Source: Paenibacillus sp. W2I17 (lineage in GTDB: Bacteria; Bacillota; Bacilli; Paenibacillales; Paenibacillaceae). From it: a stretch of DNA of 64,000 nucleotides. Below, piece by piece: positions 8,157 through 14,958 of this stretch. Positions within the stretch are counted from its first letter, which is position 1; each line of letters begins with the position of its first letter. The DNA lies in NCBI RefSeq assembly GCF_030815985.1, contig NZ_JAUSXM010000001.1, forward strand, positions 5,208,001-5,272,000, given 5' to 3'. Below the pieces are notes generated by a model. The model searched no databases, was not told the origin of the DNA, and saw nothing but the letters and a program-made list of their open reading frames with translations. The position numbers and the translations under genes are program-made.

Positions 8157-9117
8157 ATGGACATATTACCGAATCGATATGGATTTGATGGGGAGGTTAA
8201 CCCAACTTCCGGATTCGCAGAAAATGTTCGGAGCGTTGGTACACCGATTCTCAGACATCTACTCTTCTGGCCAAGCAACACAATTGGTCAGTAAAGTAAA
8301 AGATGGAACATTGTCCTTGGCAGTATCCAGTATGTTTCCGTATGGGTATTTTCCTGTCCCATACACGGAATTAATGGATCAGTTGACTGCCAGTGGCAAG
8401 GGGAGTAAGCCAATCTATAAGGAATTGAAGAAGCGCCCATATGTGAAGAGAGCACAGCTTACTGAGATGATGAAGGAGCCTGAACAGGCGTGTGAAATTT
8501 ATCCCTATGTGTATACCGAGTTTACACAGCAGATCCACGCGTCAATTGATAGTAAACGTCTTAATCTGCCAGGACTGGACCCTAACCTCTATTCGGTTCC
8601 CGAAGTGATTGTAAAAGAGGTTACTTCAAAGGGAGGACAGGAACATCCGATTCATACATTTTCGTTTTATCTTGCGATGGAAAGTTGTCCTGAAAGAGAT
8701 ATGTTGCTTGGCATGCTGGAAAAAGAAAAAGATGAAAGTAAGCAATTTATCCTTGGGCCTCGTGGTTCTCAAGGTTTGAATACATTCACGATCAGAGAAC
8801 TTCAATTTGAAACGAGCGCAGCATCGAACGAGTCAGGGATTTACTTGAATTTGGGAATGCTGTTGCCGAAAAATATTGATTTTGAAAAGTCTAGTCTCAA
8901 GTTATTCACTTCAGAACGCAGACCGTACAATCCGCCGGGAGGTTGGGACTCGGGCGACGCTAGTAGGTTTATTAGTTTTATTGAACCGGGTAGCATCGTT
9001 TACGCACCTGATGGGATTGAATCGACTGGACATTCGATTGAATCCCCGTTTTATTCTCGTGATATTGTGTTTGGAAACTCCCTGTTATATCCGTTGTCTG
9101 ATCAGGAGGGAGATTGA
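8149..9117 (+). CDS. csm4: Type III CRISPR RAMP protein, Csm4-like (Cas5 group)
   Basis: 322 aa from ATG 8149, chosen because GAGGAGG ends 10 bases upstream and the start overlaps the csm3 stop (ATGGCTGA). Place in the operon and the pattern of N-terminal beta strand, FPVPYTEL, a middle LGPRGSQGLNTF glycine loop and a late RPYNPPGGW segment fit Csm4, which caps the crRNA 5' tag and contacts Cas10. The sequence is divergent, so the assignment rests mostly on order and size. Confidence 0.8.
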   Translation: MAEWTYYRIDMDLMGRLTQLPDSQKMFGALVHRFSDIYSSGQATQLVSKVKDGTLSLAVSSMFPYGYFPVPYTELMDQLTASGKGSKPIYKELKKRPYVKRAQLTEMMKEPEQACEIYPYVYTEFTQQIHASIDSKRLNLPGLDPNLYSVPEVIVKEVTSKGGQEHPIHTFSFYLAMESCPERDMLLGMLEKEKDESKQFILGPRGSQGLNTFTIRELQFETSAASNESGIYLNLGMLLPKNIDFEKSSLKLFTSERRPYNPPGGWDSGDASRFISFIEPGSIVYAPDGIESTGHSIESPFYSRDIVFGNSLLYPLSDQEGD

Positions 9118-9118
9118 A

Positions 9119-9967
9119 ATGTCACTACAACGATATCAATATCGTTTGAAAACCTTATCTAAGCTTGCCATGTCACCAAGGGATCATGAAGGATTATATT
9201 TAGCTGCTAAAGAGTTCAAAAGGGAAGATGTGATAAAGCACTTATCCTCAGAGAGTGCGAGTGACGAAAGTGATAGAGCCAACAAGGTGAATATCATCTA
9301 TCCATTCTATCAATATGGAGCCTATTCCCCATATAATCCAATTAAGGCAGAATACTATATACCCGGTTCTTCACTCAAAGGTGCGTTACTCCCAAAAGGT
9401 GTCAACGATACGGTAAAGCGTTCATCGAAGTTAATGGTTGATGATATTCCAGTTGAGAGTAAGGATGTACGCTTAAATCAACTTAATAAGCTACAAAATA
9501 TGTCAGAAGGAAGGACAGAACCTATTGTTCTAAAAGAATTCTTTCCCAATGTAGCTGTGGAGATACTAGAGGCAGAGTCTGACTATACTGGGGAGCTTTT
9601 TTATGAAGGTGATCTACATACAATGTTGCAGGCAGCCCAGCAACAAACGATGTGTAAACTTGCACAATTCATAGATAAGCTGGGTGTTGTTAGTGACGAA
9701 ATCTTGGTGGATGATAATACAAAGCAACATGTTGTTCAGTTGAAAAAGAATATACAATCTTTGATTGATGATGATCGTGATAGATGTATTCTACTACTCG
9801 GAGGATACAAAGGACTTGCGTTATCTGGTGTATTTAAAAATGTTAAATTTGGTAAGGTTGATAGTGCGGTGTATGTGGATACGAACAAGGGTTTACCGTA
9901 TGGAATGGTTGAAATTGTGGATTGTCAAGAATGGTCTGATCCAAGTGCGAACCTCAAGCTCACATGA
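9119..9967 (+). CDS. csm5: Type III CRISPR RAMP protein, Csm5-like; 3' end lies in CRISPR leader 3
   Basis: 282 aa from ATG 9119, one base after the csm4 stop. The RAMP motif YYIPGSSLKGALL near residue 80 matches Csm5/Csm3 relatives, and GLPYGMVEIV near the end resembles a Csm5 C-terminus. Csm5 caps the crRNA 3' end. The protein is shorter than the ~340-400 aa I expect. Its last residues SANLKLT and its stop codon are read from the conserved start of leader 3 (GTGCGAACC..CTCACATGA), so a native tail may have been lost when the leader arrived. The loss may affect crRNA 3' trimming or the complex; this is inference. Confidence 0.8.
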   Translation: MSLQRYQYRLKTLSKLAMSPRDHEGLYLAAKEFKREDVIKHLSSESASDESDRANKVNIIYPFYQYGAYSPYNPIKAEYYIPGSSLKGALLPKGVNDTVKRSSKLMVDDIPVESKDVRLNQLNKLQNMSEGRTEPIVLKEFFPNVAVEILEAESDYTGELFYEGDLHTMLQAAQQQTMCKLAQFIDKLGVVSDEILVDDNTKQHVVQLKKNIQSLIDDDRDRCILLLGGYKGLALSGVFKNVKFGKVDSAVYVDTNKGLPYGMVEIVDCQEWSDPSANLKLT

Positions 9968-10146
9968 TTTCCCCGGGGGATTAGCACCTCAGATTTTGTC
10001 GAAAGCATCGTTTTCGTAACCTTTTGGCAACGGTTATGTTGAGTTTATACGTTGTTGTGGGATATAATGGATAAATTATTTGTAAGAAGTATTGAAAATA
10101 CGTTACGAAGTTTAAATAATGGCACTTTATTGCGTGTATTTTCGCT
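9945..10146 (+). promoter_or_regulatory. CRISPR leader 3, overlapping the end of csm5
   Basis: Same leader block as leaders 1 and 2 (GTGCGAACC, AAGCTCACATGATTTCC, TTTTGTCGAAA, CCTTTTGGCAAC) and the same TTTCGCT before the first repeat. It has two changes in the opening inverted repeat (CTCAAG for CCCAAG; TTAGCACC for TTCGCACC). The first 23 bases also code for the csm5 C-terminus and stop. Confidence 0.85.
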
Positions 10147-10571
10147 GTCGCACTCCGTTTGGAGTGCGTGGATTGAAATAAAATGGAAGCAGGAGGGTAA
10201 GCCCGGTTATTCTCGTCGCACTCCGTTTGGAGTGCGTGGATTGAAATGTATTCGCCATGATCAGAAGATGTAGAAGTAGAAGTCGCACTCCGTTTGGAGT
10301 GCGTGGATTGAAATCTGTTGATTGTTGTTGAATTGGTGTATGCATTGTTGTCGCACTTCGTATGGAGTGCGTGGATTGAAATAACGCTTGTTTGATTTCT
10401 TCCTGCTTACTCATCGGTCGCACTCCGTATGGAGTGCGTGGATTGAAATATGCTATCTACATTATCGGCAGCTTGCTTCTCGAGTCGCACTCCGTATGGA
10501 GTGCGTGGATTGAAATAGTTATCAGATCGTTTGTTGATTGTTGCTGTGTTGTCGCACTCCGTATGGAGTGC
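10147..10571 (+). CRISPR. CRISPR array 3: 7 repeats (last truncated), 6 spacers
   Basis: Repeats start at 10147, 10215, 10282, 10350, 10417, 10484 and 10551; spacers are 34-35 nt. The three leader-proximal repeats carry CCGTTTGG, the fourth has CTTCGTATGG, and the rest are canonical CCGTATGG. The last repeat stops after GGAGTGC at 10571, with unrelated sequence following. Orientation is set by leader 3. Confidence 0.96.
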
Positions 10572-10644
10572 AATTTATCAAATCCTTAAAGCGCCTTATC
10601 TATTTCGTGCTTGTTTTAACATAACCAGAAGTCAGAAGTAAGCC

Positions 10645-10690
10645 AAACAAACCGTCCAAAGTAAAAAATGGACGGTTTGTTTGTATTTTT
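10645..10690. terminator. Perfect 14-bp hairpin terminator after array 3
   Basis: AAACAAACCGTCCA (10645-10658) pairs perfectly with TGGACGGTTTGTTT (10669-10682) around a 10-base loop, followed by GTATTTTTCTTT. It ends the array 3 transcript and could also stop the converging xre transcript. Confidence 0.75.
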
Positions 10691-10749
10691 CTTTGAAAGT
10701 GAGAAAGCGTCGCGCTCCCCGTTGATAATACTTGGCCCAGTTTGTTTAT

Positions 10750-10986
10750 TTACACCTTGTCATCATCCGGTATGTACTCCAAAACATCTGTAAGAGTGTA
10801 ATCATTTCCTGTCATTGCCCGTAGAGTGTTCACGATATTATTCAACGTATCTAAATCAAGCCTTTTCGTTTTTCCTTCGCACAGATCATAGATAAGGTTC
10901 GGTCTAACTTTTGCTTCTCTAGCCAGTGCATTTTTAGTGACGCTGGCTGCATCTAAAGTGTCGCCCAATCTTATTTTTATAGACAT
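10750..10986 (-). CDS. Small XRE-family HTH regulator
   Basis: 78 aa, read leftwards from ATG 10986; AAAGGTGG upstream decides this over a GTG four codons earlier. The sequence SVTKNALAREAKVRPNLIYDLCEGKTKRLDLDTLNNIVNTL is a Cro/C1-type helix-turn-helix (split here: KNALAREAKVRPNLIYDLCE holds helices 2-3), and the protein is little more than that domain. It is divergent from the gene at 11230, and the gap between them is full of CGTTAAA motifs, so it probably represses its own region. No link to CRISPR is shown beyond adjacency. Confidence 0.85.
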   Translation of the reverse strand: MSIKIRLGDTLDAASVTKNALAREAKVRPNLIYDLCEGKTKRLDLDTLNNIVNTLRAMTGNDYTLTDVLEYIPDDDKV

Positions 10987-11014
10987 AGCCAATTCCACCT
11001 TTCACTTTAATGAT

Positions 11015-11210
11015 AACCTAACGTTAAATGTTTTGAAATAATCACTTGACGTTTATCGTTAAACGTTATAAAGTTCGGATGTGTTATCAATAGACGTTAA
11101 ACTTTTGGCGTTAAATTGTTCGTGGTTTTAAATCAAATTCAATAATGTTTTAAATTTACCTAATGGTTATTTCTTCATAATGATTATAAAGAATGAGTCT
11201 CATTCTTTTT
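11015..11210. promoter_or_regulatory. Divergent control region: CGTTAAA motif cluster and a 21-bp palindrome
   Basis: CGTTAAA or its complement occurs about five times between 11020 and 11118 (AACGTTAAATG, GACGTTTATCGTTAAACGTT, AGACGTTAAAC, GGCGTTAAAT). A perfect palindrome AAAGAATGAG-T-CTCATTCTTT lies at 11188-11208, directly before the ribosome site of the 118-aa gene. The first set suits an XRE operator array; the second is Fur-box-like in base content but does not match the Fur consensus well. Confidence 0.55.
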
Positions 11211-11229
11211 AAGGGAGGGCAATAGTGTC

Positions 11230-11586
11230 ATGAAAATCTCAAACCATTTTGAACGTGCTTTGTTAATCCTCGACACCTTTGACCAAGATCGAGAAATGTA
11301 TATTTATCAAGGTTATGTCATGAATGAGCGCTATATCATTTATGTAGATGAAGGTACGTTATGGCTTCGGCATGTACAGAGAGTTACACATATAGATCAT
11401 TTATATATTGATGGAGATACTGGAGGGTTAGTCCTGGCTGAGCATATCACAGGAAATGCAAGAGAGATGCTAGAGTCAATCGTGGACAGATTGAGTGGTA
11501 TGGATGCGATGACATTTCTCACGGATGTCTTATTGTGGACTCCCGACCGTGTGGATATGAATTTGATGCTTGATCGCATACTATGA
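11230..11586 (+). CDS. Hypothetical protein, 118 aa
   Basis: I do not recognise a family. It has a good ribosome site (AAGGGAGGG) and begins MKISNHFERALLILDTFDQD. The first half is predicted beta-rich (MYIYQGYVMNERYIIYVDEG), the second half helical (REMLESIVDRLSGMDAMTFL). There is no signal peptide, membrane segment or cysteine. It stands alone behind the palindrome at 11188-11208 and is divergent from the small XRE gene. Confidence 0.6.
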   Translation: MKISNHFERALLILDTFDQDREMYIYQGYVMNERYIIYVDEGTLWLRHVQRVTHIDHLYIDGDTGGLVLAEHITGNAREMLESIVDRLSGMDAMTFLTDVLLWTPDRVDMNLMLDRIL

Positions 11587-11685
11587 CAAGGCTCTCCAGC
11601 CCTCTTCCAGGCTATTTTTTACAACATTTTAAGCAAAGCAGATAAATATCTTTATAATAAAAGTAAATTATTTACAAGTAAAATA

Positions 11686-11715
11686 TTGATATTAAATTCA
11701 AAAATATAGTATTAT
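11686..11715 (+). promoter_or_regulatory. Candidate promoter of the XRE-TPR regulator
   Basis: TTGATA (11686-11691), 18-base spacer, TATTAT (11710-11715), in very AT-rich sequence 45 bases before the TTG start. Confidence 0.4.
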
Positions 11716-11759
11716 TTAATTGACCATTGCTTAATTTTGCTTGGAAAGGTGGTGTACCT

Positions 11760-13103
11760 TTGAACTCAGTAGCCACAATACGTGATCATTTAGCAGACTA
11801 CTTAAAAACGAACCATATGACACTCAATCAATTCTCTGAGATATCGGGAATCAACTCAGGGACGTTGAGTGGTACGCTGAACGGGCTGCGTACCATTGGC
11901 ATGCAGCAGTTGGATCGACTAACTGCCGGGATGGGTTTAACAGAGGGTTACTTCTATGAATTATACATACATGAGTGTTTTGTACATACAAGCCCGGATT
12001 GGCGAAGACTGGGGCCTTTTTTATACCGTTGTGCCGAACTCGGTAAGGTCGATTATATGGAAGAAGCCGTTAATCTAATTATGGATAATCTTTCCTATGC
12101 ACCGCTTTTGTTCGAGTTGGCTGAACAGTTATATCGTGAAGGGAAGTTAGAAGCGGCCAAGCCCTTGTATGTATGTGTAGCCGAGGGTGAGAAAATGCAA
12201 CATTCTGAACGGTTGGCTCTAAGTCAGTATCGTTTGTTCACAATCGGGCTTTCCAAGGATCAGTTGAGCAATCTTACACTTGCAACGCAGTTTGAGTTTT
12301 TTGTAGATCGGCTTGATGAACCCTACCAGCTGGATGGATTGAACGATTTGATTAATGTGTATGCTTCGTTACGCCGATGGGATAAGGTGAAGAATCTTGC
12401 TGACAAGTTAAAATTAAAAGCAATGATCCATTATGAATTAGGGGTAACATCTGAAGAGCCCGAGGCTAAACCCAAAAAGCAGATTGTTTTTTACGTTTTG
12501 TACGCATATTTAGCGCTTGGAGAAGCTTGTTTCTACTATGAAGAATATGAAAAGGCACTTCAATATGTCTCTTTGTACACCGATTATAGCTGGGTAAATA
12601 ATCCGAGCGACGAGGAAAATGTTGTTATTCGTCAGTTCGAAGAATGGGCAGAAGGTAACCGTTATCTATATAAATTAATGTCAGGAAAAACAGAGGTTAT
12701 CCCAAGTTATATGAACTACATCTCGGAGAGAGAGAACGAAATCTTTCCTGCTTTATGTGCAATTGTGAATGCGGCAAATCGGTTTGATATCAACATTGAT
12801 TCAGTTCTTGAAGCATATGACGCGTATTTCATGTACCAAGAACAGAGTAGCCGTATTGGGAAAATCAGCGAGCAATTTACGAATGATCAATATGGTACTT
12901 TGCTTGTGGGCCTAGGTACATACTATTTAAAACATCAAGATTATAACAGAGGATTTGAGTTGATTTTTAACGGTTTGGATTTTGTAATTAAAATTAAGAA
13001 TAAAGATAGTGTTCTAGAGTGTATAAAAATATTTGAAGAATTTCGGTGTTTTGCAGTTGAAGAAGCTAAACTACGATATAAAAAAATGATTCGGGAGGTT
13101 TGA
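11760..13103 (+). CDS. XRE-family regulator with TPR-like helical repeats (peptide-sensor type)
   Basis: 447 aa from TTG 11760, preceded by AAAGGTGG at good distance; upstream in-frame codons lack a ribosome site. Residues ~1-60 form an XRE helix-turn-helix (LADYLKTNHMTLNQFSEISG, NSGTLSGTLNG). The rest is a run of paired helices like TPR units, e.g. LLFELAEQLYREGKLEAAKP and YLALGEACFYYEEYEKALQY. This architecture is shared by RRNPP-type peptide receptors (PlcR, NprR, AimR and relatives). A small exported-peptide gene follows after 6 bases, which strongly supports a receptor-peptide pair. Whether it is closer to AimR or to chromosomal Paenibacillus regulators needs a profile search. DNA targets are unknown. 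Confidence 0.8.
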   Translation: MNSVATIRDHLADYLKTNHMTLNQFSEISGINSGTLSGTLNGLRTIGMQQLDRLTAGMGLTEGYFYELYIHECFVHTSPDWRRLGPFLYRCAELGKVDYMEEAVNLIMDNLSYAPLLFELAEQLYREGKLEAAKPLYVCVAEGEKMQHSERLALSQYRLFTIGLSKDQLSNLTLATQFEFFVDRLDEPYQLDGLNDLINVYASLRRWDKVKNLADKLKLKAMIHYELGVTSEEPEAKPKKQIVFYVLYAYLALGEACFYYEEYEKALQYVSLYTDYSWVNNPSDEENVVIRQFEEWAEGNRYLYKLMSGKTEVIPSYMNYISERENEIFPALCAIVNAANRFDINIDSVLEAYDAYFMYQEQSSRIGKISEQFTNDQYGTLLVGLGTYYLKHQDYNRGFELIFNGLDFVIKIKNKDSVLECIKIFEEFRCFAVEEAKLRYKKMIREV

Positions 13104-13109
13104 TGACGA

Positions 13110-13247
13110 ATGAAGATGAAATTGGCAGTATTGATAGTTACATGCAGTATCGCAGTAGGCGTAGTTGTTCCTATAACTCAACCTATCCCCGTTGAAAAAG
13201 ACCGTCCAGTAATCATGACAACTAATGGCCATGGCATGGGAAGTTAA
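13110..13247 (+). CDS. Putative secreted signalling pre-peptide (Phr/AimP-like), 45 aa
   Basis: The gene starts 6 bases after the regulator stop; GGGAGGT ends 10 bases before the ATG. The N-terminus MKMKLAVLIVTCSIAVGVVV is a short basic start plus hydrophobic core typical of Sec-exported pre-peptides. It is followed by PITQPIPVEKDRPVIM and the C-terminal tail TTNGHGMGS. In Phr, PapR, NprX and AimP systems the mature 5-10 aa signal is cut from the C-terminus and re-imported to bind the TPR receptor encoded next door. The mature peptide is probably within TTNGHGMGS; the exact cut is unknown. A terminator follows at 13275. Confidence 0.75.
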   Translation: MKMKLAVLIVTCSIAVGVVVPITQPIPVEKDRPVIMTTNGHGMGS

Positions 13248-13274
13248 CCAGCGTTTCTTAAATTAATATGAGCT

Positions 13275-13323
13275 GCTCCCTCAAGTAGAATGGTGAATTG
13301 TCTACGTTGAAGGGAGCTTTTTC
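13275..13323 (+). terminator. Terminator after the regulator-peptide pair
   Basis: GCTCCCTCAA-GTAG pairs with CTAC-GTTGAAGGGAGC and is followed by a TTTTTT tract. It closes the two-gene unit. Confidence 0.75.
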
Positions 13324-13394
13324 GTGTTGGAGTTCGCCTGATTTCCTACTAATTAGCAGAATGGACTAGAATGTTACAACAGGGAGGGGTGAAT

Positions 13395-13565
13395 ATGGAT
13401 TGTGGTGAGCTCAAGTTGCAGATCGAAGCAGCGAGACAAAAGCTCTATCAACTCAAGATGGACTATGGAAATCTGCTTCATCCTCATGTTATACAGCAAT
13501 CTATGGTCCTGGATGATCTAATTAATCAATACAATCAGGTTAAAATAAAAAAGCCGATTGAATAA
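13395..13565 (+). CDS. Spo0E-like aspartyl-phosphate phosphatase
   Basis: 56 aa from ATG 13395, with GGGAGGGG upstream. It shows the Spo0E family pattern: an N-terminal helix IEAARQKLYQL, a loop with HPHVIQQS, and the conserved S-x-x-LD in SMVLDDLINQY. Spo0E-type proteins dephosphorylate Spo0A-P and delay sporulation. It lies just after the peptide-receptor pair; a functional link through the phosphorelay is possible but unproven. Confidence 0.85.
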   Translation: MDCGELKLQIEAARQKLYQLKMDYGNLLHPHVIQQSMVLDDLINQYNQVKIKKPIE

Positions 13566-13647
13566 TTCAATCGACTTTGGGCGAGAAACTTTGGCGGGTC
13601 GCTCGCCCCTATATTTTAACATAAGTCCACAGAGCGAAGTATCGTTA

Positions 13648-14082
13648 TTACATACATTCATCTTTCACGGTGATATTCTCATTGGTTACAGTAATGTAGG
13701 AATTGCCGGACAAGTATTCCGTATAGCCGCAAACCGTTTTGTTATAGGTTTTTCCGCGGCTGTCCGTGAACGCCAAGGAGACGCCCCCCTCCCCGGAACG
13801 TTTCAGTTGCGGGGCGAATTTTACGTTTGCTCCGCTGGGAATATCCTTATCGAATACGTAGGTGGAGCCACTCTCATTGTTGTTTAACGAGTTGTCGCCT
13901 TGGACTAGGCTAGCCTGAATATTGGTGAGGTCATAGTCGGACTGATTGTGGATCGTGATTCTTAAGTGGCGAAAGGGATCGATTGCATTCAGAAAGCTCA
14001 TAAAAGCGACGATGGCGATTCCGAGTATGATAACAGACAAGATAATCATTTTCTTTTTGGAGAATCGGCGACGTGTGTTCAA
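13648..14082 (-). CDS. Hypothetical membrane-anchored or secreted protein
   Basis: 144 aa from TTG 14082, with AAAGGAG 9 bases upstream; the longer frame back to 14130 lacks a ribosome site. A basic N-terminus (TRRRFSKKK) precedes one membrane segment (IILSVIILGIAIVAFMSFL), then an extracellular beta-rich domain with LRITIHNQSDYDLTNIQASL and a C-terminal pair of cysteines (VCGYTEYL, KDEC). I do not recognise a family. It converges on the spo0E-like gene. Confidence 0.7.
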   Translation of the reverse strand: MNTRRRFSKKKMIILSVIILGIAIVAFMSFLNAIDPFRHLRITIHNQSDYDLTNIQASLVQGDNSLNNNESGSTYVFDKDIPSGANVKFAPQLKRSGEGGVSLAFTDSRGKTYNKTVCGYTEYLSGNSYITVTNENITVKDECM

Positions 14083-14295
14083 TATGATCCACTCCTTTCC
14101 TATGAGGTATAAACGATAAGAAGAGATCAAAAGTTTTGATTAAAATGGATAAATATGAAAATTGAAAACCGAATCGTCAGAATAACTTCATGCGCTAAGC
14201 GAGAGAACAGGATACAATAAGATACTAGTAGTGCAAAAAGGACTGCACAGAGTTCATACATAATTAAGATCACTCTTAATAAGGAGGGGAATAAC

Positions 14296-14766
14296 TTGAA
14301 ACTTTCTCCAATGAATCAGGAAGATTATGCGAGTTTTCGCATTCGATCGATTAAGGATTTTGCAGAAGAAAAAGTAGAAGCAGGTACCTGGGCGGAGGAA
14401 GAGGCACAGCAACTGGCGGAGGAATCTTATGAACGTTATCTGCCAGAAGGCTTGAACACACCCGGAGCGTATCTCTACAATCTGGTGCATCCTGTGGACG
14501 GCAATGTAGGGTATATCTGGTTTAATATCACGGATAATCGTCGCGGGAAAGATGCTTTTTTGCTGGATATTGTGGTTGAAGAGGCGCACCGTGGTAAGGG
14601 ATACGGAACAGAGACGATGCAGGCGCTTGAACAGACGGCCTTGAGTCTTGGCGTGGATCGCATTGGTTTGCATGTGTTCGGACATAATGTGCGGGCGAGC
14701 AGCCTGTATCGCAAGATGGGATATGAGGTAACGGACCTGACGATGTACAAGGAAATCAGAGGGTAA
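14296..14766 (+). CDS. GNAT-family N-acetyltransferase
   Basis: 156 aa, TTG start 6 bases after AAGGAGGGG. The acetyl-CoA-binding motif A is clear (LLDIVVEEAHRGKGYGTETM, with the R-G-x-G-Y-G loop), followed by GLHVFGHNVRASSLYRKMGYE, the usual motif B. It transfers an acetyl group from acetyl-CoA to an amine; the substrate cannot be read. The N-terminal 60 aa are more acidic than usual. Monocistronic. Confidence 0.9.
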   Translation: MKLSPMNQEDYASFRIRSIKDFAEEKVEAGTWAEEEAQQLAEESYERYLPEGLNTPGAYLYNLVHPVDGNVGYIWFNITDNRRGKDAFLLDIVVEEAHRGKGYGTETMQALEQTALSLGVDRIGLHVFGHNVRASSLYRKMGYEVTDLTMYKEIRG

Positions 14767-14878
14767 ATCTAAAAACGGATAATCTAGGCCAAACTTAAGA
14801 TCTGCGCAAAACGAATTATCCGCATTAACTGGGGATTTCGGGAAGCGGAAGGGACTCTGGTCGAATTGGCGAAGTTCC

Positions 14879-14907
14879 TTGATGCCTTGAGGTTTGTCAT
14901 ATATAAT
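14879..14907 (+). promoter_or_regulatory. Promoter of ychF
   Basis: TTGATG (14879-14884), 17-base spacer, TATAAT (14902-14907): a near-consensus sigma-A promoter, about 50 bases before the ychF start. Confidence 0.75.
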
Positions 14908-14958
14908 GTATAGGATTATCCATACCGAACAAGTAATCAATGAGGAGTTGTCATATAC

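Noticed and set aside
8876-9118. 81-codon in-frame upstream extension of the csm5-like gene
   Set aside because: It lies wholly inside csm4 and lacks a ribosome site; ATG 9119, one base after the csm4 stop, is the natural start.
11188-11208. Fur box before the 118-aa gene
   Set aside because: The palindrome is perfect but AAAGAATGAG-T-CTCATTCTTT deviates from the GATAATGATTATCATTATC pattern, and the gene has no iron link.
10572-11760. Toxin-antitoxin module made of the small XRE gene and the 118-aa gene
   Set aside because: The two genes are divergent with ~240 bases between them, and the 118-aa protein matches no toxin family I know.
13103-13195. Alternative peptide frame starting ATG at 13103, overlapping the regulator stop
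   Set aside because: It yields a polar 30-aa peptide without an export signal. The frame from 13110 has the basic-hydrophobic start expected for a signalling pre-peptide.
13110-13247. Calling the XRE-TPR pair an arbitrium (AimR-AimP) phage switch
   Set aside because: No integrase, phage genes or AimX-like RNA are visible around it. The TPR architecture alone cannot separate AimR from chromosomal regulators.
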